Shown here in pieces: positions 11,949 through 22,904 of a stretch of 64,000 bases of DNA; position 1 is the first letter of the stretch; the number at the start of each line of letters is the position of its first letter. The stretch is from Cricetomys ansorgei (lineage: Eukaryota > Chordata > Mammalia > Rodentia > Nesomyidae). Below the pieces are notes generated by a model. The model was not told where the DNA came from, did no database searches, and saw nothing but the letters and a program-made list of their open reading frames with translations. The stretch covers positions 9,384,001-9,448,000 of the forward strand of contig JAMJFZ010003624.1 of the NCBI GenBank assembly GCA_026225945.1. The letters run 5' to 3'. The position numbers and the translations under genes are program-made.

Positions 11949-12861
11949 TTGCCTAACGTACAATATTGGAAGTATATCAGGTCCAAGTACCTTCCAGACA
12001 CCAGTGGAGGACTAGTTGCCCAGCTGTGAGGACCGTGTTAGCCAACTGCCTCCAGCTGTGGACCTCAGGCCCATTTCAAACTCAGTGGGTAGTCAAACAA
12101 TACTGTCTGCTTGCTGTCTTAAAAACCCAGCTTCCCTGCTCCCTAGGAGCACCGTTCTCTGCAGTCTAGTGCGTCATGGGTCATCTGATTCCTTTCCAGT
12201 CATGATCACCATCCTACATAACCTTGTCTGTTTCCTGGAGGAGCAAGGAATGGCCAAATGAGCAGCAGAGCCAGCAGGTCCTAAAGTGTGCTATGAACCG
12301 GAGTTGGTTTAATGTGCCAGCTAGCGCACTGCACGCAATTTCAGCACACTCCAAGTCTGGGAAGACTCTTGCTGAGGCTTAGCCTTCTTCAGTGATCTCC
12401 CAATCGATGCGACCCTCACTTCATGTTCAAAAAATGCCAGAGAAGAGAAGGCAGCTGTCTGTTAGGTTATATACAGGATTATTTGGTATCTTCAAAAACC
12501 AATCGAGAAAATTTTCCACTCGCTGATTTTCGCTGAGCCACCAAGAAAACAAGAAAATCCTTCTGCAAAATTTTCAATCAGATGATATTATCTAAAGACC
12601 TGAAGCGTGAAAACCTGGATTACAACAGCTGGCCAACCAGAATGTAATGCCTACAAGAACTACAGATAAATAGGCAAATAAAAAGTATGACATTCAAAAT
12701 CTGTTTAAAGACTAGATTAAACATTTTCTGGAATTTGACAATGTACTCAGCATGTGCTAACACAACAGAGATAATCCTACCCTCAACTATTAAAAATGAA
12801 AATACCCCATCAATAAGCACAAACATTGCAAATGTCTTAAAAAGCATCCGGGGACTGCACA

Positions 12862-12942
12862 TGCAGCTCAGCTGTCACGACACTTAACCTGGAATGCAGG
12901 AAAACCTGGGTTCAGTCTCCGGTACCGGGCGGAGGGCACCAA
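12862..12942 (+). mobile_element. ID-like SINE fragment
   Basis: AGCTCAGCTGTCACGACACT then AAACCTGGGTTCAGTCTCCG resemble ID A and B boxes. Diverged and without a clear tail. Confidence 0.45.
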
Positions 12943-13923
12943 ACTTTGACAGTAAAATCATTGAGATTTAATTGTTTTCCTGACATTATGATTAATAGAT
13001 TTTCATATATTTGTTATGTCTTTATTTTTGAGAATAACGCTTTTGTTACAGAGTTAACTTTTTTTTTAAAGAAAATACAAATTCAATGTTCTACAGTCCT
13101 GTGACTAAATTTTTTTTTTTAACTACATGTAAATTTTGATTACAGTGATGACTTTCTTGGAAAGAATTCAAATCCCAGATGACAAGACTTGGCCAGCCGA
13201 GTCGAGTCTACATCCAGTGGGGTGAAAAACAAACTGCGTGTGTGGAAGTTGCTTTGCTCCAAGCCACAGTGCAGGGTGACACTTGAGCAACAAACCTCTG
13301 CTATCCTCAGCGAGAGTGTTACTATTTACAGACTGCTCCTGTCGTTAGCAGTGAAGTATTCGAGAGCGTCGCTGTGGAGAAATGTCCTATCTGCAGGAAC
13401 CTGCACAATAGCTGCTAATCTACCATTCCGCCCTGTTGTCAGATCCTAACTATTCTATCCTGTAACCTGGAGAACACAGAGGGCAGACAGCACGACTTCT
13501 TTATGTGTATTCCTTAATCTTGCAAATGGAATGATTTTAGAATTCTCAAGGCCTCCATAATAGTGGCTATATGTTATCATCTGGATGTTTTTTACCCAGC
13601 AACTTCCTAGAATAATATACAGCACACGAAACCTTCAGCTACCCAAAACCCCCACCTTTGCAGAAATGGTGTTTCCCACAGAAATGGTCACTTAAGTTTA
13701 TAAATGCTATCCTCTTAGGATGTATCAAAAGCAAATATCAAAAGCCTGAAGGTTATGATATTACACTTACATGCTGTGACTTGGTTGTCTCCCAGCACAA
13801 TAAGAAAACAATGTAATCTGGCAATGGTTGAGACCTAGTGTATAAGTACTCTCTTGCCCTGGGTCCTTAGAAGAGACCCTCAGAACCCCTGAAATTTCCT
13901 TACTGATATAAGTGTCTCCTTTG

Positions 13924-14113
13924 GGGCTGGAGAGATGGCTCAGTGGTGAAGAGCACTGACTGCTCTTCCAGAGGTCATGAGTTCAATTCCCAGCACACAT
14001 ATGGTGGCTCACAACCATCTATAACGGGATCAGATCCCCTCTTCTGGTGTGCAGGTATACATGCAGATAGAGCACTCACATAAATTAAATAAATCTAAAA
14101 AAAAAAAAAAAAG
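13924..14113 (+). mobile_element. B2 SINE, full length
   Basis: GGGGCTGGAGAGATGGCTCA (tRNA-Lys-like A box), GAGTTCAATTCCCAGCACAC (B box), ATGGTGGCTCACAACCATCT, CTCTTCTGGTGTGCAGG, then AATTAAATAAATCT and poly(A). It carries a Pol III promoter and an AATAAA signal, as B2 elements do. Confidence 0.96.
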
Positions 14114-14151
14114 TACCTTCAATATTCATGTTAATGGGTGACTAAGTGTAG

Positions 14152-14394
14152 GCTATACTCAAGAGAGTCCTCAACCTTCCTAACACTGTGAGACCCTTTC
14201 ATACGGTTCCTCATGCTGTGGTGACCCCAACCCTAAAATTATCTTCATTGCTACTTCATAACTGTAGTTTTGCTACCATTATGAATCGCAATGTAAATAT
14301 CTGATATGTGGATGGTCTTAGGCAACTCCTGTGAAGGGGTTCTTGGACCTCCAAAAGGATCATGACCCACAGGCTGAGAACCACTGGCACAGGC
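14152..14394. mobile_element. URR1-type hAT-Charlie non-autonomous DNA transposon
   Basis: The element starts near GTCCTCAACCTTCCTAACAC and ends GGCTGAGAACCACTGG, giving imperfect terminal inverted repeats of the CAGTGGTTCTCAACCT type. Internal phrases TGCTACTTCATAACTGTAG and GTTTTGCTACCATTATGAAT are those of the ubiquitous rodent repeat URR1. It has no coding capacity. Confidence 0.85.
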
Positions 14395-15654
14395 TCTCAG
14401 ACCAACTTACCAACTTCCAAGGAAAGGCCCGGAAGTGTTGTGATTATGATTCATTGCACACAGGCGCCTAGACAAGGATGCCCCACCTAAAAAATTACAA
14501 GCCCAAAGTTCCCATCTTGGCAATGCAAGAAATGTGTCAGAAAGGCAGCAGATCCAGGGTACGGGAGACTGCATTTGGGACTCATGACCTCCCTCTACCC
14601 AAATCTAGTCAGCAGATCTTGATATTACTTTATAATAAAACTGTAAGCATTAATATAATGCTTTGCTGAGTCCTTCCAGTGAACTTTCAAATGCAAAGAG
14701 GCAGCTGGGACTTGTGGCTAGCCGGTCAGAAGCGGAGGTGACTTGGAAACATGGACGGTGGCTGGCGTTTGTGGTCAGAGGGATGCTGTGAAGGACCTTG
14801 TCTACCGGTGAACCTTGGCCTGACTTCACCAGGGTCAGAATTAAACTATACATAGTAAAAGTCCTTTAAAGGCAACGAAAAGACACAGTCAACAGACAGC
14901 AGAAGCGGGAGAGTTAAAAGCAATCACAGCAGCAGACACTCATGAGCTCAAAAGGAAAAAAAAAGGAAAAAAAAGTCAAGGGAGCAGAGCGGGGTCAGGC
15001 TAGGCGGGCTGCAGCCTGTGCCCTTAAGCCAGGCGTCATCCCATCAGCGATGTAACCGCAGTAAACGGGCTCAGTGATAAGCTGCGTACACGGCTCTCAG
15101 ACCTGAACACCTTTGTCTCTGCTTGCAGACACGGCATGCGTGCAACCCAGGAATCGAAGAACAATGTCTAGTTTTAAAGAGGCTCACCAATGACAGAAAC
15201 TCAGATTAAAACCTTGCTTTCCCTCTACTAAACACAGCACAGTCCAGCAGGACCTAGTATCTAAACACCGTGTTTGTTTCTCAGATTTGACAGCGATGCT
15301 TGTCAATCAAATTTCTAAAGTCATTTGCTGATTCTAAACTAAGAAGACTATTTCTAAAAACGCATGACAATTTTTTTCCAAAACAAGCAAACAGAGCAAA
15401 TGAATATAATCCACAAGTCAGCAGACATGACAAAGTGACACTGGATTTAAAAGGATTTAAACATATTTTTATCAGAGTTCAAAATGCATTTCAACTTTCT
15501 ACTAAATGTTACAACTTTTAATCAGTGTGTTCTTCCAATTATTATCTGAATTTTGAAATTTTAACAAGAGAGAAATTAATTTTGAAGTTGTTTTTAACAA
15601 AATACTCTAAAACTTCCTTCTGAACACTGAGTCTGTTCTCGTTCTCTCTCTCTA

Positions 15655-15808
15655 TTTTGTTGGTTTGGTGTTTTTGAGACAGAGTTTCTGTTATTAACTG
15701 GCTGTTCTGGAACTCACTCTGTAGACCAGGCTGGCCTTGAACTCAGAGACCTGCCTGCCTCTGTCTCCCGAATCCTGAGATTAAAGGCGTGCGCCGCCAC
15801 CGCCCGGC
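15655..15808 (-). mobile_element. B1 SINE beside the WDR41 exon 2 donor
   Basis: The plus strand reads TTTTTGAGACAGAGTTTCTG, TAGACCAGGCTGGCCTTGAA and AAAGGCGTGCGCCGCCACCG, ending CGCCCGGC at 15808. The element lies in gene-sense orientation, with its 5' end 17 nt past the exon 2 donor. Confidence 0.95.
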
Positions 15809-15826
15809 TCACAGTGAGTCTCTTAC

Positions 15827-15942
15827 CTGTAGTCATCCAGCTGCACCAGAAAACGGACAATGTCATGATGGGCTTTCAGTACGAGCAGTTCAGTATAGGG
15901 GTTCTGACTCTGATCTTCTCCTATTGTCTGCAAAGCAGCTTT
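15827..15942 (-). CDS. Wdr41: WDR41 coding exon 2
   Basis: This 116-bp exon encodes residues 18-55 and two bases of codon 56. The translation starts KAALQTIGEDQSQNPYTELL and continues VLKAHHDIVRFLVQLDDY. The acceptor ends CCATTAG just before 15942 and the donor is ACAG|GTAAGA at 15827/15826. The HHDIV and FLVQLDD segments are the outer strands of the first WD40 blade, which exon 3 completes. The phases (0 in, 2 out) match the neighbouring exons. A B1 SINE in gene-sense orientation starts only 17 nt beyond the donor, an unusually close insertion. Confidence 0.94.
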
Positions 15943-16643
15943 CTAATGGAAAAATCAAGCAAAAACAGAAAGAGAGAATGATTTATAACCGCACAGCATC
16001 CATGAAAGAACAAGTTTTAAAAGCCACAGATGATATTATGTTCTAATACCAAGTATTAGTTCCTACAATATCAGCTGGATAATTTGCCAGTTCTACATGG
16101 AAGAATCTCTCTTAACCAAAAATTTTAGTATTTTTAAGCCACAATAGACTTGTAAATAGTAAACTTTATTGTGCTGAATCTCAATAAACCTGACTTTAAA
16201 ACTACGGGGCCAATCCAAGTCAATATTTTTAGGAGTGTTTCTCAATCAATATTTGCTGGAGACCAAGGTGACCAGTTCCATTCTTGACCTCTCATGACAA
16301 AAGAAAGAAGTACACACACACAGTACTTAGCTGCTGTGGTGGCTCAGCAAGGAGACAAGGAGGCATTTTTCATATGTGCAAACCCTGCCAGACCTCAGCA
16401 GAGGGAACCACCATCCTGGCCAGTGCCATACTGGATAGTGGAACCCTGAATATCTGAGCTCAAGTGTTTTTATTGAGCCAGAACTCCTCAGATATTCGAC
16501 TAATGACATATGCAGATGATTAGCAATCAATATCCCCCACATAGTTCCCAATACCTACAGACAATATAAAATGCTAAGACCTAGGCAGACCCTCACCCAA
16601 CAGTGCACAAAACAGTATTTTATACATAACTAAAAGTAAACTT

Positions 16644-17020
16644 CTACAACACACACACAAACACACACACTGCAAACATTCACATTCCCTCACACATACA
16701 GTCATGTGCACACACTCTCACATGTGAACACACATGTGTACACACACACATATATATATTCATTCTCACACGTGCACATTCTCGCATACACTCATGCACC
16801 CTCACATGCATGCAAACACACATGCAAATGCACACATGCACACTCTCACATACACACATGCACCCACACATCACTCTCACACATGCACACTCACATACAC
16901 ACACACTCATATATACAAATACACACATGTGCACTCACACACACACAGGCACCCTCACATGCACTCACACAAGCAAATTCACACATGCACACTCAAATAC
17001 TAACATGCACACACATGCAA
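16644..17020. repeat. degenerate CA / CACATGCA low-complexity tract
   Basis: About 375 bp of CACACA mixed with CACATGCACAC and CTCACAC units. It opens all three plus frames and gives His/Thr/Cys-rich translations of 89-110 residues that are by-products of the repeat. Alternating purine-pyrimidine DNA of this kind can adopt Z-form. Confidence 0.9.
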
Positions 17021-17298
17021 GCACGTATGCTTTGTTAGAAACAAGGCTGCAGACAATGCATCAGATATGCTCTATAGCAGCCTGCAAGCACTCAGCTGTC
17101 CGCTTGTGAGTTCAACTCTGCAGCACAATATTGATCAAGGTAGTTCCAACACGCACAGAGTATTTTCCGGAAGACTAAATGAAAGACCGTGCTAAGGACA
17201 CACACCGCGTAACTTTACTCTGCAGGGTGAGTCTTAATTGACCCACTTCCGGAGTCAAACCCAGTACAATCTCACCATTAAAAGCCTTGTTCTTAACC

Positions 17299-17491
17299 AA
17301 GGTTTCTCAAATTTGACACAAGTGACATTTTGGACGAGGTACGTCTTTGTTACTGAGGCCTCCTGCGGGAGTTGGAATGCCTTCCAGCGGCCCTCTTCTC
17401 CACACGCTGTCCCCGTCACCTCTAACCACGGTCAACAGTAGACACTATAATATCTCTGGGGACAAGGCTACCTCAGGATTGAGAATCATTT
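17299..17491. mobile_element. MER5-type hAT-Charlie fragment
   Basis: The left end GGTTTCTCAA and right end TTGAGAATCATT are imperfect inverted repeats. The phrase GTGACATTTTGGACGAGGTA matches the old mammalian MER5/Charlie consensus as I recall it. Ancient and diverged. Confidence 0.6.
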
Positions 17492-18391
17492 AGACTGGAG
17501 AGCTGACTGTAATGTTCTCGCATACATTAGGAAAAAATCACCACAGGTATTGATAATGTATATGTGCAAGGCAGTTACACAACTGAAGAACTTTTACATG
17601 AAAAAAATGTAAAAGCCAGAATGCACTGATGCTAAGGAAGTCCTCCTCAGGGTGATGGTTTTGCATTTATCCTGTCTCCCTTCTAGCAGACGCTCAATCA
17701 TGGAAACTGCTTCCCACAAGTGAGAGTCGTCCACGCATGACAGAACTGGTTAATAAAAATACTCTTATTAACCAAACAAGCAGGTTAATTTGAATTGCCA
17801 TATATATGTTGAGGCCATTCAATGATCCTTCCATAACCTGAAGGATTTCAGAATCATATGAAATAAGGGATTTTTTAAAAATCACAGCGTCAATGACAAA
17901 GCTGTGAGAGAGTTAAGACTGAATTAAAAGTTGCTCACAATAGTCCTAATTGTAAAATGCTTCCCACGAGAAAGAAAATGAAACACAAATTGTTTTGTGT
18001 GGCACGTGAAATAAATTTCAGATGTCAAGATTGCAAGCGTAAGTAAATGTGACAGTGAGTCTACACGGGTACTAAATAAAGAGAAATTGGTTTTCTTGAC
18101 TTGGTTTCTCGGAAAGACACTAGTTAATTCACATTCCTTAAGCAAATGCCAGTCGATGTTGGGAAGAGTTATCCGTCCAAATAAACCAAGAGTGGCAGTC
18201 GCCCTGCTGGCTTGTAGTTAAAAGTCCCATTTTTCTAAACCGAAGCAAGGCGACCCTGAGCAGAGCCCATGGCAGACATCCACCCGCTTCCGGGTTGCTG
18301 CTGGCCCCGCCCTCGGGCCCCGCCTAGGCCCCGCCCCAGACCCCCGCAGCCCCCGCCCCGCCCCGCAGCCGGCCGGGCCCGCGCGGATTAC

Positions 18392-18442
18392 CTCGGCCAG
18401 GCCCTGCGGCTCGCGGCCTCCCCCGATCAGCCAGCGCAGCAT
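18392..18442 (-). CDS. Wdr41: WDR41 coding exon 1
   Basis: The exon encodes the N-terminus MLRWLIGGGREPQGLAE (17 codons, phase 0) and ends at 18392, followed by the donor GTAATC at 18391 downward. This peptide is the recognised start of WDR41. The start codon occupies 18442-18440. Its Kozak context is weak, with C at -3 and C at +4, so initiation may be inefficient; the match to the known N-terminus decided the start. The same frame stays open upstream as far as 18799, where another ATG lies, but that ATG is probably outside the transcript. The exon sits in the CpG island and intron 1 begins in a GC-box-rich tract. Confidence 0.93.
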
Positions 18443-18650
18443 CGGGCCGGGGCGTCCGCGACCCACGCAGCGAGGGCCGGCGCAGCGCAGACGCTGGTGC
18501 TGCCTCCCGGCGAGCCAGGGCGAGGACAGCGGGAAAAGAGAAGTCGAGTCCGGGAGCCCGCACGGAAAGCCGCGGCGGCGGAGGTTCTGCGGCCCCAGTG
18601 AGCACGCGCGTGGGTGCCGTGCGGTTGGCGTATGAGCTCGGGTCGCTCGG

Positions 18651-18664
18651 GCGCCCCCTGGTGG
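18651..18664 (-). promoter_or_regulatory. CTCF-type core motif
   Basis: The minus strand reads CCACCAGGGGGCGC, identical to the commonly drawn CTCF core. It sits about 210 bp upstream of the WDR41 start codon at the edge of the CpG island. Confidence 0.75.
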
Positions 18665-19107
18665 ACGCGCGCCGCGGCTGCAGAGCCAGCGCTTGTGGAG
18701 CTCCTGTGTGGTTGCGGTGCGCTCCTGAATGTGCACTAAGAAACCTCCGTTTCCCAAGAGCCAGATGGAAGTAGAAGAGACGTCTCTGCACCTGGACAAA
18801 TCTAGTGACGTTCTTGTACACCAGTAACAGCCAACATTGCGAGCTACGGGACAACTGTTGTGCCCGATCTGTCTGCATAAATGCTCTTAAGAATCCTAAC
18901 ATCTCCCTTTTTACAGATCAAGAGACTGGAGGTGCTGAAAGATAATTTGTCTAAAGATAAAAGCCTATGTCGCCGTGATGGAATTAAGACAGTCTTGTAA
19001 ACCTCAAAACCAGTTAACTGCAGCCTATACTGTTTAAGACAGTCTTCCAAAACAGAAAATAAAAGCAAAAGAATCCACTTCCCTCTGTCCTCACCCGCTT
19101 CCTCCTG

Positions 19108-19182
19108 GCACTGTTGCATTTGGAACCTAGGGCTGCTTTGCATATAGTGCCGTACCACTGAGCTGCATCGCAAGCCCACGAC
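19108..19182 (-). mobile_element. ID-like SINE remnant
   Basis: TTGGAACCTAGGGCTGCTTT then TACCACTGAGCTGCATCGC is an antisense ID pattern (B box, spacer, A box). Confidence 0.65.
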
Positions 19183-19234
19183 CTTATTTAGCCACGACCT
19201 AATTTTCTTAGTCTAACTATGGTTAGACACCCTG

Positions 19235-19360
19235 GCTTCGTATCAAAAATCGCCTGGGTGGCTTCTCAAAAATGTAGGCTCCTGGCTTCCAGACCAGACT
19301 TAGAAAAGCAATCTCTGTGGTTGGATCATAGAAATCAAGGTTTGGGGAAAATTCATTGGG
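19235..19360. mobile_element. hAT-Charlie (MER5-group) fragment
   Basis: AAAATCGCCTGGGTGGCTTC, AAAATGTAGGCTCCTGGCTT and AAAAGCAATCTCTGTGG follow the pattern of mammalian Charlie-type short elements. Ends are not preserved. Confidence 0.45.
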
Positions 19361-20007
19361 TGATTCTGTTATGATAAAATGTTTTTGTAAAAGTTCTTAC
19401 ATGTACTTGTATATCTATTAAGTTCAAATGAGGCTCCTCGCAGTAAATTCCTGTGGGGAACTGTGAACCAGAACAGGAACAACCTTACTTAAGGTTTCTG
19501 TAGTTAGGAATAAGTTCCTATTTCTTAAGATCTGATGCAACCTGTAAAGCATGTTTTACAACCTACACTAAACTTTTGACTTTTTGTTCTCATTTATATT
19601 TCTGGCAATATCTAACCTAACCCACTAACTACCTTGCCCTGCAAACACTATCATTCCCGTAGTAAAAGGGAGAATAGCTGGCTGGCTTATTCCATGTGCA
19701 CCCCCCAAATTAAAACTTACTTTAATCAGACAGTCGTGAATTTGGTTTTTCTCCTTGTAATTTTCAAGTTTAAAAAAAAAAACAAACTATGTAAATGTCC
19801 AGTGCATTAACATACATACTAAGGTGCAAAAAGAATCACAAAACCACCTGCCTTCTAGGGACAAAGCAGAAAGCCTAGGCAAAAATTAGAGCAGGCTACT
19901 CCTTCTACTTAAAGGTATTAGATGTGTTGTCAGGACCAAGGGGGCTCTGGGAGCTCATGTGATTATTCCGATTCATTCTGAGTGCTCTCTGCAAAAGAAC
20001 ACTCCCA

Positions 20008-20370
20008 ATCTGTTTCTTTTCTCACCACTGTGACCAAATAACCCGGCAGGGGCAACCTCAGGGGAAGGAGAAGTTGTTCAGTTCCTGGTTTCTAAGGCGT
20101 CAGTCCTTCTCCGTGGGGAGGCACAGTACGCCATGGGGTGTACACAGTGCACGGCCCAGGGAGCAGCGCTCGGCCACTTCTCCTTTTCCCATTTTATGCC
20201 ACACAGGCTCCTAGCCTGTGGAATCGTGACACCCAGACTGACGGCAGATTTGTCTCCACAGTTAATTCTCTCTAGAAACACTCTCAAAGACATGCCTACA
20301 GGTGTCTCTCTCCGGGATCATTTTAAATTCAGTCAAGATGACAAACAGTCACACAGAGCATCATGGTTGT
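20008..20370 (-). mobile_element. rodent LTR (MaLR-like), degenerate
   Basis: The left end TTCTCACCACTGTGACCAAA and the right part ATTCAGTCAAGATGACAAAC are the antisense ends of a rodent LTR whose sense form (TGATGGTTTATACTG start) is at 30608. The middle is diverged. Confidence 0.6.
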
Positions 20371-20503
20371 ATTCTGTTGGCTACCCAGACAACCCACGGC
20401 AGTGGACAAGACAGACAAGAGAGACTAGCTCCTGAGAAGAGAGTCTTAACTTCAGTGAAAGGAAGCCCCCCAAACATCAGAGTTTCCATTAAAGGAGGGG
20501 TAC

Positions 20504-20650
20504 TGCTGGGCAGTGGTGGCACATGCCTTTAATCCCAGCACTCAGGAGGCAGAGGCAGGCAGATCTCTGTGAGTTTGAGGCCAGCCTGGCCTATAGAGTG
20601 AGTTCCAGGACAGCCAGAGTTATAACAGAGAAACCCTGTCTCAAAAAAGG
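20504..20650 (+). mobile_element. B1 SINE, full length
   Basis: CTGGGCAGTGGTGGCACATG, TTTAATCCCAGCACTCAGG, GTTTGAGGCCAGCCTGGCCT and AGAGAAACCCTGTCTC, then A- and G-rich sequence. Young B1 with the GTTATAACAGAG variant. Confidence 0.96.
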
Positions 20651-20655
20651 GGGGA

Positions 20656-21355
20656 GGGGGCGTACCTTAAAACGGGGCAGCATGGTTGTCCAGCCAGTCA
20701 GAATTTCATTCTGATGTTCCCCTCTCTTCAAGGGCTTCTCCACCTCCACAGTTCCTAAATCTAGGGAACATTCTGCCTGCCCTTGAGAGCACTGCGAAGG
20801 GTGAACACTTCCCCCTGGGGGAAGATAATGTAAAGTGTGTCTGGGAAGCTGGAGGAGAACGCTCCAGGAACTCACCCTTCTACCTAGGGAACAATTATGA
20901 CAGCGGAGACTGTCAGAGGAAACCATCAGGGATTCTAGAGTCTGCTTAGAAGCTCTCGTCTTCCAGGAGAGTGTGTGGCTCTTACAGAGGCCAGCCACTG
21001 TTGTTTGAATCCTGAGCAGCTGGAGAAACAGCAGGATGCAGTAGCTTTCCCCCACTTCACATTTTTCCCATTTAAGAGGCAGATATTTAGGGATTGGCAT
21101 ACGTCGAGGCAACCAGGTATAGGAGGGAATTTAGGGAAAGTTCACCGCGTACTCAAGGAAAGCACAGATTCAGAAAAGACCCAAGAAAGTCTTGAGCTTT
21201 TTCCTCAGATTCATCCCTGGACTAGAGAAAACTTCAGCAGTAATTTCAAAACAAGTTAATGTATTACAGAATTCACGTGTCCAGTTTTCAACCAAAACTA
21301 GGACTCAGGAGCATGCAAAGAAACAGGAAGGCGTGGCCTATTGGAAGGAGCAACT
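20656..21355. other. unique stretch, no gene recognised
   Basis: The minus ORF at 20591-21112 (173 aa) starts in unique DNA and ends in antisense B1. It has no recognised domain and was not accepted. Nothing else is identifiable. Confidence 0.5.
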
Positions 21356-21751
21356 CTGGGCTGAGTAGGCAGCTCACTCAGGGAAGCGCTTACTTTGCAA
21401 GATGGGGACTTGAGCCTTGAGTTTCATCCCCAGGACCCAAGTTGGTTTTGTTTTTGTTTTGTTTTTAAAAAGCCAGGTACAGTGGCATGTGTTCTAATCT
21501 CAGCACTTGGGGAGGCAAAGATAGGCAAATGCCTGGGACTCCCTGACTTAGCCTATGGCGCAAGTTCCAAGTAAGTAAGAGACACTAGTTTTGAAATTTA
21601 AAAAACAAACCAGGCAAACAAAAAGGTGGATGGTGCCTGAAGAACAATGCCTGAGGTTGTACTCTGGTCTCACATGCCAGGAGCACACACACTCACATGC
21701 CAGGAGCACACACACATGCCAAAGAACACATACACACATGCCAGGAGCGCG

Positions 21752-21783
<32 letters not shown>
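21355..21783 (+). mobile_element. B4-type SINE with (CA)n tail
   Basis: GGCAGCTCACTCAGGGAAGC and TTTCATCCCCAGGACCCAAG give an ID-like head. AAGCCAGGTACAGTGGCATG and CTAATCTCAGCACTTGGGG give a B1-like body. Then ACTCTGGTCTCACATGCCAG leads into GCGCGCACACAC repeats ending near 21783. This head-body-tail order is that of rodent B4. The tail holds four CATGCCAGGAGC/CATGCCAAAGA units. Confidence 0.75.
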
Positions 21784-22904
21784 CTAAAAGGGACAAAACT
21801 GATCCGTAGTAACAGTCTCTAACAAAGCCTTAGCATTAGACATTAGAGCCGTTGGCCTTACACTTAGAGAACTGACGTCACCTAAGCATGACACCCGAAC
21901 AGAGAGAGAGGATGTGCGGCCCCCATAGTCCAGTCGCTTAGCATGGCACTTACACACATGAGAGCTCAAGATCTTAAGGGATCGAAGGAAATTCTGCAGC
22001 AGAAAAAGAAAGTATATACAAGCAAATGAGAAAAATCACTGCAGGAATTCAAGAGCGGAGTTGAGCAGACAGGATCAGTGAACACAAAGGAGTAGAAGCT
22101 AGGGTTGGTTAAAATGATTGAATGTAAGAAGGAAAAAAATGAGTTCATAGAATTTAAGGGGCCTGCAGATCATCAAGTAAATCAACATGATTCTAGTTTC
22201 GTACGTCAAAGGAAAAGAGAAAAGGCGGCAGACATAATATCTGAGCAATACTGCCTTTACAAAAAAAAAAAAACACCAATCTTGACGTTACCCAAATTTC
22301 CATCATGGTCACAAATATTCATCAGATCAACTGAAAGTGGAGAAGGTTGGTTTCAGTTTTTGGTTTCAGAGGGTTGAGTCATAGTTGTTTGCACACATCA
22401 CCTTGGGTCTGGGAGAGGCTGAATCTCAGGGCAGAGAGCAGGCTGAGGAGTGAAGCCACTCACCAGGGGGTGGGGGTGAGAGAAGAACTAGGAGGGGTGA
22501 GGGGTGCAGGGCGTGTCTCACTTCCTCCAACTAGGCACTGCCTCCTGAAGATTTCATTGCTGTCCTTTGCCGCTGTATCCCAAGGTGCTCGAAGTTGCTT
22601 AATTTCATCATGGAGCTGATTCTTTTTCCTTTGTCAATCCATCCAGAGATACTAGGAGCAACCAACCAGCATCGTTTGAGAATTCTTCAAATTCTCAAAA
22701 TTTTTATAGTCACTAAATCTCTTCTTCTCATAATAAACGAGTCACTATAATCAGATGCACTTGTTTCAGTAAGTTTGTGAAACAGTTCCTACCATGGTAT
22801 GGAGAGCTCTTCAAGCTTCTAGGAGAGGCAAATTGGAGAGCCCGTTGCAGTTGTTTAAAAGATTCATCCTTATACTTCTGTTGTTCTAGAACCACGGTAC
22901 CAAA

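Larger units (their letters stand above)
5269..15826 (-). other. Wdr41: WDR41 intron 2
   Basis: A 10.6-kb intron from donor GTAAGA at 15826 to acceptor AACCAG at 5269. The part at 5.3-8.6 kb is mostly unique and AT-rich with one TG/TA repeat. From 8.6 kb on it holds an L1 end, B1 and ID pieces, B2/B3 SINEs and a URR1-type element. I saw no further exon and no other gene. Confidence 0.88.
15943..18391 (-). other. Wdr41: WDR41 intron 1
   Basis: The donor GTAATC is at 18391 and the acceptor ATTAG at 15943. The intron opens in a GC-box-rich part of the CpG island. It contains a degenerate CA tract (16.6-17.0 kb) and a MER5-type fragment; the rest appears unique. Confidence 0.9.
1..18600 (-). other. 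Wdr41: WDR41 gene, 5' half (exons 1-4 and introns)
   Basis: The locus runs right to left from the CpG island near 18.6 kb and leaves the window at the left edge. Four exons join in frame to give the start of WDR41: the 17-residue N-terminus, the first WD40 blade and most of the second. WDR41 is a beta-propeller protein of roughly 460 residues that binds SMCR8 in the C9orf72-SMCR8-WDR41 complex and brings it to lysosomes (family knowledge). About a quarter of the protein is encoded here. Identity rests on the translated residues and on the exon phases, which agree at all three internal junctions. The transcription start was not located; about 18.5-18.6 kb is a guess from the CpG island. Confidence 0.93.
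18240..18720. promoter_or_regulatory. CpG island and WDR41 promoter
   Basis: Dense CpG and GC over about 480 bp around WDR41 exon 1, in strong contrast to the flanks. Several CCCCGCCC GC boxes (Sp/KLF type) lie at 18305-18361, just inside intron 1. Upstream of the start codon are the palindrome CACGCGCGTG (18603-18612) and a CTCF core (18651-18664). No TATA box is visible, as expected for a broad housekeeping promoter. Confidence 0.92.
18721..20007. other. upstream flank of WDR41, mostly unique
   Basis: No gene seen. It holds an antisense ID remnant (19108-19182) and a hAT-type fragment (19235-19360). The minus ORFs at 18324-18902 and 18844-19179 lack any recognised domain. Confidence 0.6.

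Noticed and set aside
13924..14000. A tRNA gene (A and B boxes present).
   Set aside because: The boxes belong to a full-length B2 SINE with its usual body and tail.
16680..17109. Several overlapping His/Thr- and Cys/Val-rich ORFs on both strands.
   Set aside because: They come from the CA/CACATG low-complexity tract.
18269..18601. A 110-aa Pro/Ala/Arg-rich plus-strand ORF in the CpG island, possibly a divergent gene.
   Set aside because: GC-rich DNA opens frames by base composition; the opposite strand carries the real WDR41 exon 1.
18324..18902. A 192-aa minus-strand ORF over the promoter.
   Set aside because: It is out of frame with the WDR41 peptide, Arg/Ala/Pro-rich from CpG composition, and has no domain.
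20591..21112. A 173-aa minus-strand ORF.
   Set aside because: Its C-terminal part is antisense B1 and the rest shows no recognised motif or splice context.
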